Assembly: GCA_963661945.1 (NCBI GenBank)
Contig: CAVLDP010000015.1
Location: 1 to 57,100, forward strand
DNA from: CAVLDP01 sp963661945
GTDB taxonomy: Bacteria > Bacillota > Clostridia > Lachnospirales > Lachnospiraceae
Direction: 5' to 3'
DNA: 57,100 nt
Positions 31,918-41,405 of the stretch are shown piece after piece (within the stretch, counting starts at the first letter, position 1; each line of letters starts with the position of its first letter). The position numbers and the translations under genes were made by a program. A model generated the notes under the pieces. That model was not told the origin of the DNA, searched no databases, and was given only the letters and a program-made list of their open reading frames with translations.

Positions 31918-32589
31918 CTAATGTACCATTCCTCCTGCCTTATGCAGAGCATCCTGTTCTGTCTTCTTCATTAGCATGTAGGCTAACATCTCACGATTCA
32001 TCTCACTAATCACGCAGCCGAAGAGATTGCTTGTCGCCTCCCTAGTCAGGCGAACCTTCACACAGTGAATCTCCAGGTCAAAGAAGGTATCCTTCACCCG
32101 ATCCTTGAAGTAAACTACGAATCGATTGGTCTTAGGCCGAAAATTAGTATCCGCAAGAAATGCAATTCCATTATCACTGATGTCCTTGATCTTCACATTA
32201 ATAAAGCCTCTAGTCGCTTCATCATAGACCGTTCCATCAATCATAAGAGGCATACGGATATGGTCCCTTCTCTCTCCAGAATCCGATATCTGCTTAAAGG
32301 ACTGAGCACGGATCACGTAAAATACAGAAGACTTGGTATGACGTGTTGCAATGATAACATTCTTCCACTGTCTCCTGCTGCCCTCTTCATCGATGGCATA
32401 GACATTAAACTGAAATCCCCGATGCTTGTCCGTATCCAGTTCCACCGGATTCCCTTGGTATTCGAATGGCTTCACCAGAAGTGCCTTGCCATCCGTACCA
32501 ACCACTGTCGACTTCAGGTCATACCCTTTGGTTCCCCATATTACCTCTATCGTAATCACCTGTCCCACAGGTATGCTCTGAATCAGCAT
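31918..32589 (-). CDS. PilZ-domain c-di-GMP receptor, YcgR-like
   Basis: A 223-residue cytoplasmic protein with an N-terminal YcgR/PilZN-type domain (about 1-100) and a C-terminal PilZ domain. The c-di-GMP binding residues are present: R108-x3-R112 (RDHIR) and D136-x-S138-x2-G141 (DISDNG, a D/NxSxxG variant). In Firmicutes such proteins slow flagella or control surface polymers. No flagellar or cyclase gene is in the window, so the target is open. It lies 27 bases after the exonuclease gene on the same strand and may be co-transcribed with it. Confidence 0.85.
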   Translation of the reverse strand: MLIQSIPVGQVITIEVIWGTKGYDLKSTVVGTDGKALLVKPFEYQGNPVELDTDKHRGFQFNVYAIDEEGSRRQWKNVIIATRHTKSSVFYVIRAQSFKQISDSGERRDHIRMPLMIDGTVYDEATRGFINVKIKDISDNGIAFLADTNFRPKTNRFVVYFKDRVKDTFFDLEIHCVKVRLTREATSNLFGCVISEMNREMLAYMLMKKTEQDALHKAGGMVH

Positions 32590-32616
32590 AACTCCTATCC
32601 CCTTAACAATCTCCCT

Positions 32617-33444
32617 CTACAAATCAATCTCAAGTACAAGAGGCGTATGATCCTGCCTCTCTCCCGAATCAAGCATCTCGGACCGACTTACAGCATCAAG
32701 CACTCTCTCACTCACGAGAAAATAATCAATTCTCCAACCAGAATTATTGATCTTGCTGGTCTTAATCCTCTGTGCCCACCAAGAATAGACATGTGGCACA
32801 GGACCATGTAAATGACGAAAAGTATCGACAAAACCATAGGACAAGAGATGACGAAATCCTTCTCTCTCCTCATCCGTGAATCCGGCGGATCTGTGATTAG
32901 CATCTGGATTCGCCAGGTCAATCTCCTCGTGCGCCACATTGAAATCCCCGCATGCAATCACAGGCTTCTCCTGATCTAATCCATGCAGATACTCGCTGTA
33001 GAGGCGGTCCCACTCCATACGCTCTGTAAGTCTCTTCAGACCATCTCCTGCATTTGGAGTGTATACATTTACCAGATAAAAGTCTGGAAATTCAAGCGTT
33101 AATAGCCGCCCTTCAAGATCCATAGGCTCTGGTGCAGATAAGGAAGGAATGATAACCTCAGGGCTCAAATCCTTCCGATAGAGAAACATCGTTCCTGCAT
33201 AGCCCTTCTTGGCAGGTGGCCTGGATGAAACAAATGCCACCTGAAATCCCGGAAAAAATCCCTCGAGTACTTTCTGATGAGTAGCAGTTAGTCCACTTTC
33301 TGAAAGCTTGGTCTCCTGAATTGCAATAATATCAGGCTCTTCCTCTCGGATCGTGGATAGAACATCCCTTGATAAAACCGCTCTGGCAGAATCCGATGTC
33401 AGTGCTGCATTAATGGAATCAATATTCCATGAAATTATCTTCAT
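32617..33444 (-). CDS. xth: Exodeoxyribonuclease III / AP endonuclease
   Basis: A 275-residue EEP-family nuclease for base-excision repair, cutting at abasic sites and trimming 3' ends. Active-site residues are visible: N7 in SWNIDS, E44 in IQETK, the GDFN motif, SGWRIDYFLVS, and the catalytic D265-H266 in DHTPL. Length is typical (about 250-280). The ribosome site is AGAGG. It follows the Na/Pi cotransporter gene by 22 bases, probably in one transcript with the PilZ gene. Confidence 0.95.
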   Translation of the reverse strand: MKIISWNIDSINAALTSDSARAVLSRDVLSTIREEEPDIIAIQETKLSESGLTATHQKVLEGFFPGFQVAFVSSRPPAKKGYAGTMFLYRKDLSPEVIIPSLSAPEPMDLEGRLLTLEFPDFYLVNVYTPNAGDGLKRLTERMEWDRLYSEYLHGLDQEKPVIACGDFNVAHEEIDLANPDANHRSAGFTDEEREGFRHLLSYGFVDTFRHLHGPVPHVYSWWAQRIKTSKINNSGWRIDYFLVSERVLDAVSRSEMLDSGERQDHTPLVLEIDL

Positions 33445-33466
33445 AATCTACCTCTAAGATAAGAAT

Positions 33467-35239
33467 CTACTTCAGAGAATACTCCTTCTTAAGGCTCTTG
33501 TATTCTTCCTTGAACTGCTTCTTGTCCTCATCGTCCATATCATCAAGTAATTCATGCGTATCAAAGGTATTCTCATGAATAGTCAGCATCTCTACTGCAA
33601 TATTTGAGCAATGATCGGATACTCTCTCCAGATTCGTGAGGATGTCCTCTAAGACAACGCCAAGCTCAATGGTGCACTTGCCCTTCTGCAATCTCTTCAC
33701 ATGACGATTCTTGATCTTCTTCGTCAGATTATCAATTACTTCCTCAAGCGGCTCGATATGTCTTGCGCTATCTAAATCATCTGCTGCAAATGCAGATATT
33801 GTCTTATCAATAATATCCTGAACTGCTCTGCAGATTACTTCCATCTCCTTGGCAGCATCCTTGGAGAATGATAGCTTCTTGTCATGCATCTCCTCCACAG
33901 CTTCTACCAGATTCATCGCATGATCTGAGATTCTCTCCAGGTCACTGATACTATGAAGCATCTGAGATAGACTCTTAGAATCCTTCAGAGTCAGATCCTT
34001 AGAAGATAGCTTCACTAAATAGCTGCCAAGAGAATCCTCATAATCATCAATCTCATCTTCAAGCCTAATAACAGCCGCAACCTTCTTCTTGTCATAGGAT
34101 GCTATCGTATCAAGGGCCAGTGAGATTGCTTCGGCTGTCTTCTCTGCCATCTCAATATTCTTCTGCTTGCAGATCTCTACTGCAAAGGCTGGTCTCTCAA
34201 GGAATCTCTCATCGATGTAGCATGCCTTATTTGCAATTGCCTCAGCTTCACTATCTTCCTCGCCATCTCGAATTGTAAGTTCTGCCAAGCGAACCAGCTT
34301 ATCAGCAAATGGGAAGAAGAAAATGGTTGCTCCAATATTAAATAAACTATGAATCATAGCTATGCCTGCTGCATTTGCAGACTCTGTCAGGAAGGCAAAA
34401 TCCACGAAATAATTAATAGCATAGAATACTGTCATAAAGATAATTGTGCCAAGCAGGTTGAAATAGAGATGAATCATAGACGCACGCTTGGCATTCTTGC
34501 TGGCACCAATGGACGAAATAATGGATGTCACACAGGTTCCGATATTCTGTCCCATGATAATCGGAAGTGCAACTGCATAGCTTACCGCACCAGTAGAACA
34601 AAGAGCCTGCAAAATACCAACAGATGCAGAAGAACTCTGAATAACTGCAGTAAGAATTGCACCAGCAAGCATTCCAAGAACTGGCATGGAGAATCTGGTC
34701 ATCAAACTGCAGAATCCCGCATCATCCTTAAGACCGGATACCGCAGAGCTCATAGTATCCATTCCAAACATCAGAATGGCAAAGCCAAGAAGAATCGTAC
34801 CAACGTCCTTCTTCCTGGAGCCTTCCTTGGCAGACATCATAAGGATAATACCAATAATTGCAAGAACCGGTGAGAAGGAGGTCGGCTTGAGCAAGCTGAC
34901 AAGAAGCGATTCTCCCTCAATACCGCTTAGTGACAGAAGCCAGGAAGTCACTGTAGTACCAATATTGGCACCCATAATCACACCGACAGCCTGTGACAGC
35001 TGCATAATACCTGAATTTACAAAACCAACAACCATAACTGTAGTCGCCGAAGAAGACTGAATCACGGCTGTAACACCAGCACCAAGAAGTACCGCAAAGA
35101 TTCTCTTCGAGGTAAGTGTCTCAAGAATCTTCTCAAGCTTACCGCCGGCCATCTTCGCCAGGCTATCTCCCATAACTTCCATTCCATATAGGAAGAGGGC
35201 CAGACCGCCAATCATATTCAGTAGGTCAAAAATATCCAT
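33467..35239 (-). CDS. Na/Pi cotransporter family protein with PhoU domain
   Basis: A 590-residue protein with two inverted Na/Pi-cotransporter repeats in residues 1-320, each bearing a QSSSA motif (QSSSATT at 61-67, QSSSASV near 200). A cytoplasmic C-terminal PhoU-like helical domain (about 345-560) follows. It would import phosphate with sodium; the PhoU part probably regulates uptake. It is first in a strand-wise group with the exonuclease and PilZ genes and divergent from the glycosyltransferase-like gene, with only 86 bases between starts. Confidence 0.9.
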   Translation of the reverse strand: MDIFDLLNMIGGLALFLYGMEVMGDSLAKMAGGKLEKILETLTSKRIFAVLLGAGVTAVIQSSSATTVMVVGFVNSGIMQLSQAVGVIMGANIGTTVTSWLLSLSGIEGESLLVSLLKPTSFSPVLAIIGIILMMSAKEGSRKKDVGTILLGFAILMFGMDTMSSAVSGLKDDAGFCSLMTRFSMPVLGMLAGAILTAVIQSSSASVGILQALCSTGAVSYAVALPIIMGQNIGTCVTSIISSIGASKNAKRASMIHLYFNLLGTIIFMTVFYAINYFVDFAFLTESANAAGIAMIHSLFNIGATIFFFPFADKLVRLAELTIRDGEEDSEAEAIANKACYIDERFLERPAFAVEICKQKNIEMAEKTAEAISLALDTIASYDKKKVAAVIRLEDEIDDYEDSLGSYLVKLSSKDLTLKDSKSLSQMLHSISDLERISDHAMNLVEAVEEMHDKKLSFSKDAAKEMEVICRAVQDIIDKTISAFAADDLDSARHIEPLEEVIDNLTKKIKNRHVKRLQKGKCTIELGVVLEDILTNLERVSDHCSNIAVEMLTIHENTFDTHELLDDMDDEDKKQFKEEYKSLKKEYSLK

Positions 35240-35325
35240 TCCATTTCCTCTCTATAATTTACAAACAATATACGATACAATCATAAGGTAAATGAAAAAT
35301 ACAATCAATAAGGAGCTGAGCAAAA

Positions 35326-36285
35326 ATGCAGAATCAAGAAGAAGCCTTTCACGATTTTCTAGAATATATCATCCATTTTGACAAGAAGTCTTTCCTGCAG
35401 AATGCTCGAGGCATCCTTCGTATATCACAGGGTTATGCATCGCTCTTCCCTCATTTCAATGTGTGGGCACTCACGGAATTATTGCCTCAGATTGCAGAAG
35501 CAACCTATAATAACTTCTTGCCATATATAGATCTTAAGGGTAGACGCGAATCCGACTTTCAATGGGATAAGTATTTCCTGCAGCCATTCGACGACCTCAT
35601 CTCCACCAAGGAGCTCTTGCAAGCAAATGAGCTAATTGATTTAGACTGCTACATAGAAGTCCTATGGTCCCCTCGATATACTGCATCAAAAGGCGATCTT
35701 GAAATTGCAGCCTCAAAGGCTCTATATCGCAATTTTGTCATGCTTAATCCAAGAACAAAATCCTATATCGATTCTGAAATCCATTCTGTTCTATCTAAAG
35801 CCGGAAGCAAAGAGGGGGAGCAAACACGAGTTCTTGGCCTTGTTGCAAGAGGAACCGATATGATTGCCCTAAAGCCGAGTAATCACCCGATACAACCAAG
35901 TCTGGATGAGCTCTATCTTACCACGCTCTCTGCCATGAAGCAGGGAGATTTTGATGCCATCTATCTTGCGACAGAAGACCAGAAAATCTATGACTTCTTC
36001 AACCAGAGATTCCCTGGCCTAATTCTAACCAACAAGAGGCATTACCTGGACAAGTCCTATCAAAACTATTACCAGCAGAACCCGGATACCTATCTGGCAC
36101 CTGTTCTCGAAGAGAATGCTGCATCTGGAATAGACACTGATCTAGAATACCTAAGCTCACTCTATATCCTATCTGCCTGTCAGGGACTGATCGGTGGTAA
36201 CTGCGGAGCTACCAATGCCGCCCTCTTCCTGAATGATTCCAACTATGACTACGTAGACATCGCTAATCTTGGCTTCTATCCTTGA
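35326..36285 (+). CDS. Putative fucosyltransferase-like glycosyltransferase
   Basis: A 319-residue cytoplasmic protein without signal or membrane segment. The middle shows LGLVARGTD (170-178), HPIQPSLDEL (187-196) and YLATED (213-218), and near the end LIGGNCGATNAALFL. This order of motifs resembles proteins of capsule and oligosaccharide loci with a NodZ/O-fucosyltransferase-like GT-B fold, where the RGTD-like arginine contacts the sugar nucleotide. Donor and acceptor are unknown. No other polysaccharide gene is in the window. The ribosome site is AAGGAG. Its 3' end overlaps cbiL from the other strand by 23 bases. Confidence 0.55.
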   Translation: MQNQEEAFHDFLEYIIHFDKKSFLQNARGILRISQGYASLFPHFNVWALTELLPQIAEATYNNFLPYIDLKGRRESDFQWDKYFLQPFDDLISTKELLQANELIDLDCYIEVLWSPRYTASKGDLEIAASKALYRNFVMLNPRTKSYIDSEIHSVLSKAGSKEGEQTRVLGLVARGTDMIALKPSNHPIQPSLDELYLTTLSAMKQGDFDAIYLATEDQKIYDFFNQRFPGLILTNKRHYLDKSYQNYYQQNPDTYLAPVLEENAASGIDTDLEYLSSLYILSACQGLIGGNCGATNAALFLNDSNYDYVDIANLGFYP

Positions 36286-36976
36286 ATACGATAATCACCG
36301 TAAAATATCCAGATAACTTCGATAGGTTATCCACATCATAGGCGATAATCTCGCCGTCCATTCCACAATTTGAGATGCCTGCTGCCGCAGTACCTGGATT
36401 CTCATGGCAGTAGGCCTGAATCTTATGGATTGTATCATCCAGATTCACTCTGGACTTCATGAAGACCTTGGTGCCACAGTAAGAGAGCTTCTCAGTTAGA
36501 TTCTCTGCATTGGGGAAGATATGAACTTCCTCATTTCCAAGAGCAAGTGGAATAGCAAGCTTTGCTGCAATAGCCTGAACGGAAGAGATTCCGCTAATCA
36601 GCTTCGATTCATAGCCATCTCGAATGAGAAGATTATGAATATAGAGATATGTAGAATATAGTGCTACCTCTCCAAGCGTCAGAAAAGCAATCGTCTTTCC
36701 TGCATCAAGGAAACGAATCGCATTCTCATAGATCTCCTGGTGACGCTTCTTCATCACTGTCGCATCCCGGCTCATGGTAAATGTCTCTGGGCAGATTTCC
36801 TTCTTATCAATATCCGGCATCATCTGCTTGATAATCCGATATGCCACACAATCTTCCTTTGGAAAGCTTGGTATAAATATCACATCCGCCGTCTCAATTA
36901 CTGAAAGCGCCTGATTAGTAATTAACTGGCTGTCTCCTGGACCAATCGATACTCCGTAACTAATTCCTCGATTCAT
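36263..36976 (-). CDS. cbiL: Cobalt-precorrin-2 C20-methyltransferase CbiL
   Basis: A 237-residue SAM-dependent tetrapyrrole methylase of the anaerobic cobalamin route, adding the C20 methyl. The family loop appears as GVSIGPGDSQLIT at the N-terminus, followed by FLTLGEVALYSTY and the GISSVQAIAAKLAIPLA segment. I start at the ATG at 36976, eight bases after GGAGG; upstream frame residues have no site. It overlaps cbiA by 17 bases and is the last gene of the cobalamin operon, its end overlapping the converging glycosyltransferase gene. Confidence 0.93.
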   Translation of the reverse strand: MNRGISYGVSIGPGDSQLITNQALSVIETADVIFIPSFPKEDCVAYRIIKQMMPDIDKKEICPETFTMSRDATVMKKRHQEIYENAIRFLDAGKTIAFLTLGEVALYSTYLYIHNLLIRDGYESKLISGISSVQAIAAKLAIPLALGNEEVHIFPNAENLTEKLSYCGTKVFMKSRVNLDDTIHKIQAYCHENPGTAAAGISNCGMDGEIIAYDVDNLSKLSGYFTVIIVFKDRSQD

Positions 36977-38291
36977 CTTCTTCGCCTCCAAATAAATATT
37001 CTATCATTGCGGGTTGACTCAGAAAGCTTAGGTGCGGAAAGCCAGCGATGCAATTTCTATATCTGCAGAAGGCCCGGTAAGTCTGCATAGTTGAAGCCTT
37101 CTTAATCTCCATAAGTTCACCAGGATCTTCTACATCATAGTGATGAAATTCATGTCCACGAATAGTAAGCCCCTGATAAGTAGCCTCTACATAGCCAAAC
37201 CGAACCAGGTGACCTGCATTTTCAGCATGTCCAGAGAAGAGCCCAACCATCTGCTCTCCTTCCAGATTCTCTTGCAAATAGAGAAATCCTCCGCATTCTG
37301 CATAAAGAGCTTTGCCAGCTTCTACAAAAGCACGTATCTCCCTTCGCATGGACTCATTCTCCGTAAGTTCCCTGGCATAGAGTTCTGGATAACCGCCTCC
37401 CAGATAGATTGCATCTATGTCATCCGGTAGACTCTGATCTCTTATCGGTGAGAATTCAACCAATCTTGCGCCAGAGAAAGACAGAGCCTCCAGGTTATCC
37501 TTGTAATAGAAGTTAAAGGCCTCATCTCTTGCAATCGCGATACACTTTCCTGACAAATCCGGAAATCCAAGATTCGCTATGTCAAGATTACAGCTTAATG
37601 CTGGAGCCTTAGTCGCAAGTTGAGAAAGCGCCTCAAGCTGAATCGATTGCCTCATAATATCTGCAATATGGTCGATTTTCTCTTTGGCTTCATTTTCCGT
37701 AATCGACTTCAGTCCTAAGTGCCGGCTCTCAAAACAGTCCTCTGATAATCTGGGCAGAAACCCAAGCACCTTCATCCCGGTTTCCGCTTCAATCACCGGA
37801 GTAAGACGCTTATAGTAGCCTTCCGAGATCTGGTTCAGGATAATTCCCTGAATCAGTCCTTCCCTGTCATAATCCAGAAATCCTCGAATCTCCGCTATGA
37901 TGCTGTAGCCCTTCCTAGAAGCATCCACAATCAGGATGATCGGGCAGGCAAGAATCCTTGCAATCTCATAAGGACTCTTATCACTACTTATTCCCATTCC
38001 ATCATAGAGCCCCATACAGCCTTCGATGACATTCATATCCCCTGCTCCGTCCACAAAGGACGCTCTAAGAAGCTTTTCATCATAGAAGTAAGGATCCAGG
38101 TTCTTCGATGGAACTGACAAAACCGCCTCATGATACATAGGGTCTATGTAATCCGGGCCACATTTGAAGGCATGAATGTCCATCCCTCTCTCTGCTAGAA
38201 GCTTCAGAATCCCTGTCGTAATCGTAGTCTTGCCAGCTCCACTACTTGTTGCAGCAAGAAGTACCCTAGGATAGTTCAAAGTCTTAGCCAC
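36960..38291 (-). CDS. cbiA: Cobyrinate a,c-diamide synthase CbiA
   Basis: A 443-residue glutamine-dependent amidase acting on side chains a and c of cobyrinate. The N-terminal ATP loop is ATSSGAGKTT, followed by FKCGPDYIDPM and NVIEGCMGLYDG. The C-terminal class I glutaminase-like domain has IYLGGGYPELYA and the nucleophile Cys in YAECGGFLYL. A GTG start is preceded by GAGGAGG and overlaps the cbiJ-cbiE stop by 8 bases. Length is typical for CbiA (about 450). Confidence 0.95.
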   Translation of the reverse strand: MAKTLNYPRVLLAATSSGAGKTTITTGILKLLAERGMDIHAFKCGPDYIDPMYHEAVLSVPSKNLDPYFYDEKLLRASFVDGAGDMNVIEGCMGLYDGMGISSDKSPYEIARILACPIILIVDASRKGYSIIAEIRGFLDYDREGLIQGIILNQISEGYYKRLTPVIEAETGMKVLGFLPRLSEDCFESRHLGLKSITENEAKEKIDHIADIMRQSIQLEALSQLATKAPALSCNLDIANLGFPDLSGKCIAIARDEAFNFYYKDNLEALSFSGARLVEFSPIRDQSLPDDIDAIYLGGGYPELYARELTENESMRREIRAFVEAGKALYAECGGFLYLQENLEGEQMVGLFSGHAENAGHLVRFGYVEATYQGLTIRGHEFHHYDVEDPGELMEIKKASTMQTYRAFCRYRNCIAGFPHLSFLSQPAMIEYLFGGEEDESRN

Positions 38292-39699
38292 GATCTGCCT
38301 CCTCTATTTTCTCTTCCATCCTCTTCGCGCTGAGGACATAGAGTCCCTTCCTGTCAAATGAAGCCACCCTCGGCTCTCCTGCAAGAAATGAGTAAACTTC
38401 CTCATCTAATCCGCCCAGGTTATAGCCCACGGAAACCAAAGTCCTATCATCAAAGATACGAATCTTCTCTATGATTGCATTCACATCCTCTGGTCCGGAT
38501 ACCAGGGTATAGATCCTGCCCTTTCTTAAAAGTTCCGCTATTACATCTTCTTCTCTTCCGTGATTACTAAGAAGAGCTGCATCCGAATATGCTTCGCCAA
38601 GCTGGCTTGCGAAATAGGAAATAGAGGAAACCGCCGGAAGAAGCTCCACTTCAAAACCAGCCTCGGTAAGCAACTCATAGGTCTTCGTAGCGCCGCTGTA
38701 GAAACCAGTGTCGCCAGAAACCAGGATTACAATTCCCTCTCTCTTTTGCACGATAGATAAGATCTCGTCTGGGTTGTAGCTCTCGATGCATTCCGCATCC
38801 GGATTCAGAGTCTGGCCAAATGAAATCATCCGTCTTGCGCCAATTAAAACACTAGCTCCTGCGATTGCATCCCTTGCTGCAACAGTAAGTGATTTCTCAT
38901 TGCAGACGCCGACACCACAGATATAGATCTTATCAAACATGCTAAGAATCTTCTGTTCGGCCTGTTTTAGGCTTAGGCCCTCTCCGCTCTCCTTTGACTC
39001 AATAATCAGGGCTTCCACGCCAAGACTTCTGCAGGCTCTAAGCTTCTCCAGGAAGCCGCCCCGCTCTCCGCTATTCTTGGTTACGAGAATTCTGACATCA
39101 TATTCCCTAAGAATGGCCTCATTCATTTCACAGGAAAATGGTCCCTCCATGGCAAGAATCTGCTTCGGCTCAAGTCCCGCCTCATATGCCATCTCTAAGC
39201 TCTCTCTCGATGGCAGAATGCGGGCAACTAATCTCTCCTTAAGAGAGGTAGCGCTGTATGCCGGTAGCGTCTTCACACCAGTAGTTAGGAGGATCTTCCC
39301 CTCTCTTGTCTCAAGATAGGCAATTGCTTCTTCCGTAGAGGATACGACCTTATAGGTTGGAAGATCTTCTCCCTTCAAATCCGATGTTCGAACTAATCGG
39401 CGCATTACGCGAAGGTATTCCATGTCACCTTCCACCGCCTGCTTAAGATTTGCTGTCACATCCACTGCGTATGGGTGGGTTGCATCTATAACAAGTCTTA
39501 CGTTCTCGGACTTCATGAGTTCCTTCATCTCCTGAAGATTCAGTCTGCCCCTGTGAATCAAGGCATAGTCCGATCTCTCCATGACAATCTCTCCATACTC
39601 CGTTGCCACGAAGACATCGTGTTTTATCCTATTTGCTGTGAGAAATTCAGATAATTCTCTTCCTTCTGATGTTCCGGAAAATAAGAAAATGTCACTCAT
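38284..39699 (-). CDS. cbiJ/cbiE: CbiJ-CbiE fusion (reductase and methyltransferase)
   Basis: A 471-residue two-domain enzyme. Residues 1-254 are cobalt-precorrin-6A reductase CbiJ (FLFSGTSEGRELSEFL, then DATHPYAVDVTANL at 72-85). Residues 257-471 are the CbiE methyltransferase domain acting at C5 (YICGVGVCNEKSL, VSGDTGFYSGA). CbiE normally works with CbiT, which methylates C15 and decarboxylates; CbiT is neither fused here nor present elsewhere in the window. Overlaps cbiH and cbiA by 8 bases each, so translation is coupled. Confidence 0.92.
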   Translation of the reverse strand: MSDIFLFSGTSEGRELSEFLTANRIKHDVFVATEYGEIVMERSDYALIHRGRLNLQEMKELMKSENVRLVIDATHPYAVDVTANLKQAVEGDMEYLRVMRRLVRTSDLKGEDLPTYKVVSSTEEAIAYLETREGKILLTTGVKTLPAYSATSLKERLVARILPSRESLEMAYEAGLEPKQILAMEGPFSCEMNEAILREYDVRILVTKNSGERGGFLEKLRACRSLGVEALIIESKESGEGLSLKQAEQKILSMFDKIYICGVGVCNEKSLTVAARDAIAGASVLIGARRMISFGQTLNPDAECIESYNPDEILSIVQKREGIVILVSGDTGFYSGATKTYELLTEAGFEVELLPAVSSISYFASQLGEAYSDAALLSNHGREEDVIAELLRKGRIYTLVSGPEDVNAIIEKIRIFDDRTLVSVGYNLGGLDEEVYSFLAGEPRVASFDRKGLYVLSAKRMEEKIEEADRG

Positions 39700-40423
39700 A
39701 CTGATATCCTCTTGGTGTTACCATCTTGCCATCAATCTCAATCGTCTTAGAATTTCCAATAAAGGCTGTTGTAAACATATTCGCATCATAATCGCGAAGC
39801 TTAGATAGGGTTAAGACAGTGGCTACCTGTCCACTTCGCCCAATATTTTCTGCCACGCCGCAGATTCGATCCGCGTCCACTACAGAAAGCAGCGCATCAC
39901 AGGCATCACGAAGTCCAGTCGGTCTCTTCTTACTCCTGACATTGTAGAGGGCGATCACGAAGTCGCACTCCGCTGCTGCCTGAAGCCTTCGAATAATGTC
40001 ATGAGAAGAAGTATGATAATCACTCAGGCTAATCAGGCAGAGATCATTTCCGGCTGCAGAACCTAAGATTGCGCTCCCGCTTAGAGCCGCCGTCACGCCA
40101 GGAATCGTATGAATGGAGACGCCCTCAAATTCATGTGCGAGTTCGTAGGCGAGTCCCGCCATACCATAGACCTGCGAATCTCCAGAGCAAACCAGGCAGA
40201 CGTGCTTGCCACCTGCTGCAAGAGATAGCGCTTCCCTGGTTCGCTCCACTTCGCCGCCCATGCCATTTTCTATGTATTCTTTTCCTGTGAAATGAGGCCG
40301 AAGAAGATTCGTATAGGTCCGAAATCCCACAATACAGTCGCATTCTGTGAGAGCCTTCCATGCTTCAATTGTCATTCCATCCAGGGAACCTGGTCCAAAT
40401 CCTACAATATCTAATCTATTCAT
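39692..40423 (-). CDS. cbiH: Cobalt-precorrin-3B C17-methyltransferase CbiH
   Basis: A 243-residue SAM-dependent methylase that adds the C17 methyl and contracts the ring. The N-terminal glycine loop IVGFGPGSLDGMT, CIVGFRTYTNLL, the VCSGDSQVYGMAGL segment and the TIPGVTAALSGSAILGS motif identify CbiH/CobJ. Length is usual for stand-alone CbiH. It overlaps both neighbours (cbiG by 8 bases, cbiJ-cbiE by 8), part of the tightly packed corrin-ring block. Confidence 0.94.
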   Translation of the reverse strand: MNRLDIVGFGPGSLDGMTIEAWKALTECDCIVGFRTYTNLLRPHFTGKEYIENGMGGEVERTREALSLAAGGKHVCLVCSGDSQVYGMAGLAYELAHEFEGVSIHTIPGVTAALSGSAILGSAAGNDLCLISLSDYHTSSHDIIRRLQAAAECDFVIALYNVRSKKRPTGLRDACDALLSVVDADRICGVAENIGRSGQVATVLTLSKLRDYDANMFTTAFIGNSKTIEIDGKMVTPRGYQYE

Positions 40424-41405
40424 GGCTTATTGTAATCCTTCTATATTTCTCAAAGACGGAGATAGTCATTCCATCTCTCTTATCCTTCTTAAGTAAGAAA
40501 TGTCCCCTCTCTCCAAGAGCCTTAGCCGCTCTGGCCGAGACATCTGATACCCCAACCGTTGCCTCCACAAATTCAGAAGCTTCGAAATCACCTTCGACTG
40601 CTCTAAGCTCCTCTGCAGAATAGGTCACAAGTGGCAGATTATATTTCTCACAGAGCATATGAAGTCCTATCTCATCCTTCTTCACATCAATTGTTGCAAT
40701 CGCAAGAAGCCGCTCCTTGTCCACATGGAGTGCCTCTAAGGTATCTAAGAAATATCTCTCCAATTCTATAAAAGGCTTCCCCCTTCGAAGACCCATGCCG
40801 ACAACAACCGGGCGAAAGAGAAGGCCAAGCTCATTCTCTAAGACCTCTGATTCTCTGGATGTAATCACCACATCATCTTCAATGGCCAGATTCACAGGTT
40901 CATTCAGGAGGAGTTTCTTATTCACTCGCTTTATCCGATCGCGATGCAGGATAGTAAGACCATTTTCTGCGGCAAATTCATCGATAGCGAAAGCGCCGTG
41001 AAGGTCGGTCGCTGTCGTAATTACAGGGATTGCATCAAGCTTATCTGCAAGCAACCTGGATAGCTGATTGGCACCACCCACATGCCCCGATGCAAGCGGT
41101 ATCACAAATTGGCCCATCTCATCGATACATAATATAGCAGGATCTGATAACTTATCATGAAGCAGCGGCCCTATTAGTCGCATCGCAATCCCAAGCGCGC
41201 TAATGAAAATGATAGCATCCGAAGAAGCATATGCCTCTTCAATTTCCGAAGAATCCCTAAGACATACCACAGAAATCTTAGCCTCCTCTGGTGAGGCCTG
41301 CTCGATTGCTGCTTCCCGGCGAAAATCTCTTCCCTCAAGAAGAAGGCGTATTCTCTCCTCTAAATCCTCTCCATCCTCTGTAAAGGATATCATCGAAACT
41401 CTCAT
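40416..41405 (-). CDS. cbiG: Cobalt-precorrin-5A hydrolase CbiG
   Basis: A 329-residue enzyme that opens the delta-lactone and removes acetaldehyde in the anaerobic pathway. Three CbiG parts are seen: an N-terminal domain with IIFISALGIAMRLIGPLL, the central PLASGHVGGANQLSRLLA region, and a C-terminal domain beginning VVVGMGLRRG with ATIDVKKDEIGL. Its start overlaps the cbiF stop (ATGA). Presence of cbiG together with cbiD and cbiK marks the oxygen-independent route. Confidence 0.94.
   Translation of the reverse strand: MRVSMISFTEDGEDLEERIRLLLEGRDFRREAAIEQASPEEAKISVVCLRDSSEIEEAYASSDAIIFISALGIAMRLIGPLLHDKLSDPAILCIDEMGQFVIPLASGHVGGANQLSRLLADKLDAIPVITTATDLHGAFAIDEFAAENGLTILHRDRIKRVNKKLLLNEPVNLAIEDDVVITSRESEVLENELGLLFRPVVVGMGLRRGKPFIELERYFLDTLEALHVDKERLLAIATIDVKKDEIGLHMLCEKYNLPLVTYSAEELRAVEGDFEASEFVEATVGVSDVSARAAKALGERGHFLLKKDKRDGMTISVFEKYRRITISHE

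Noticed and set aside
32065..32811. A 248-codon plus-strand frame
   Set aside because: Antisense to the PilZ and exonuclease III genes, with no start signal and implausible composition.
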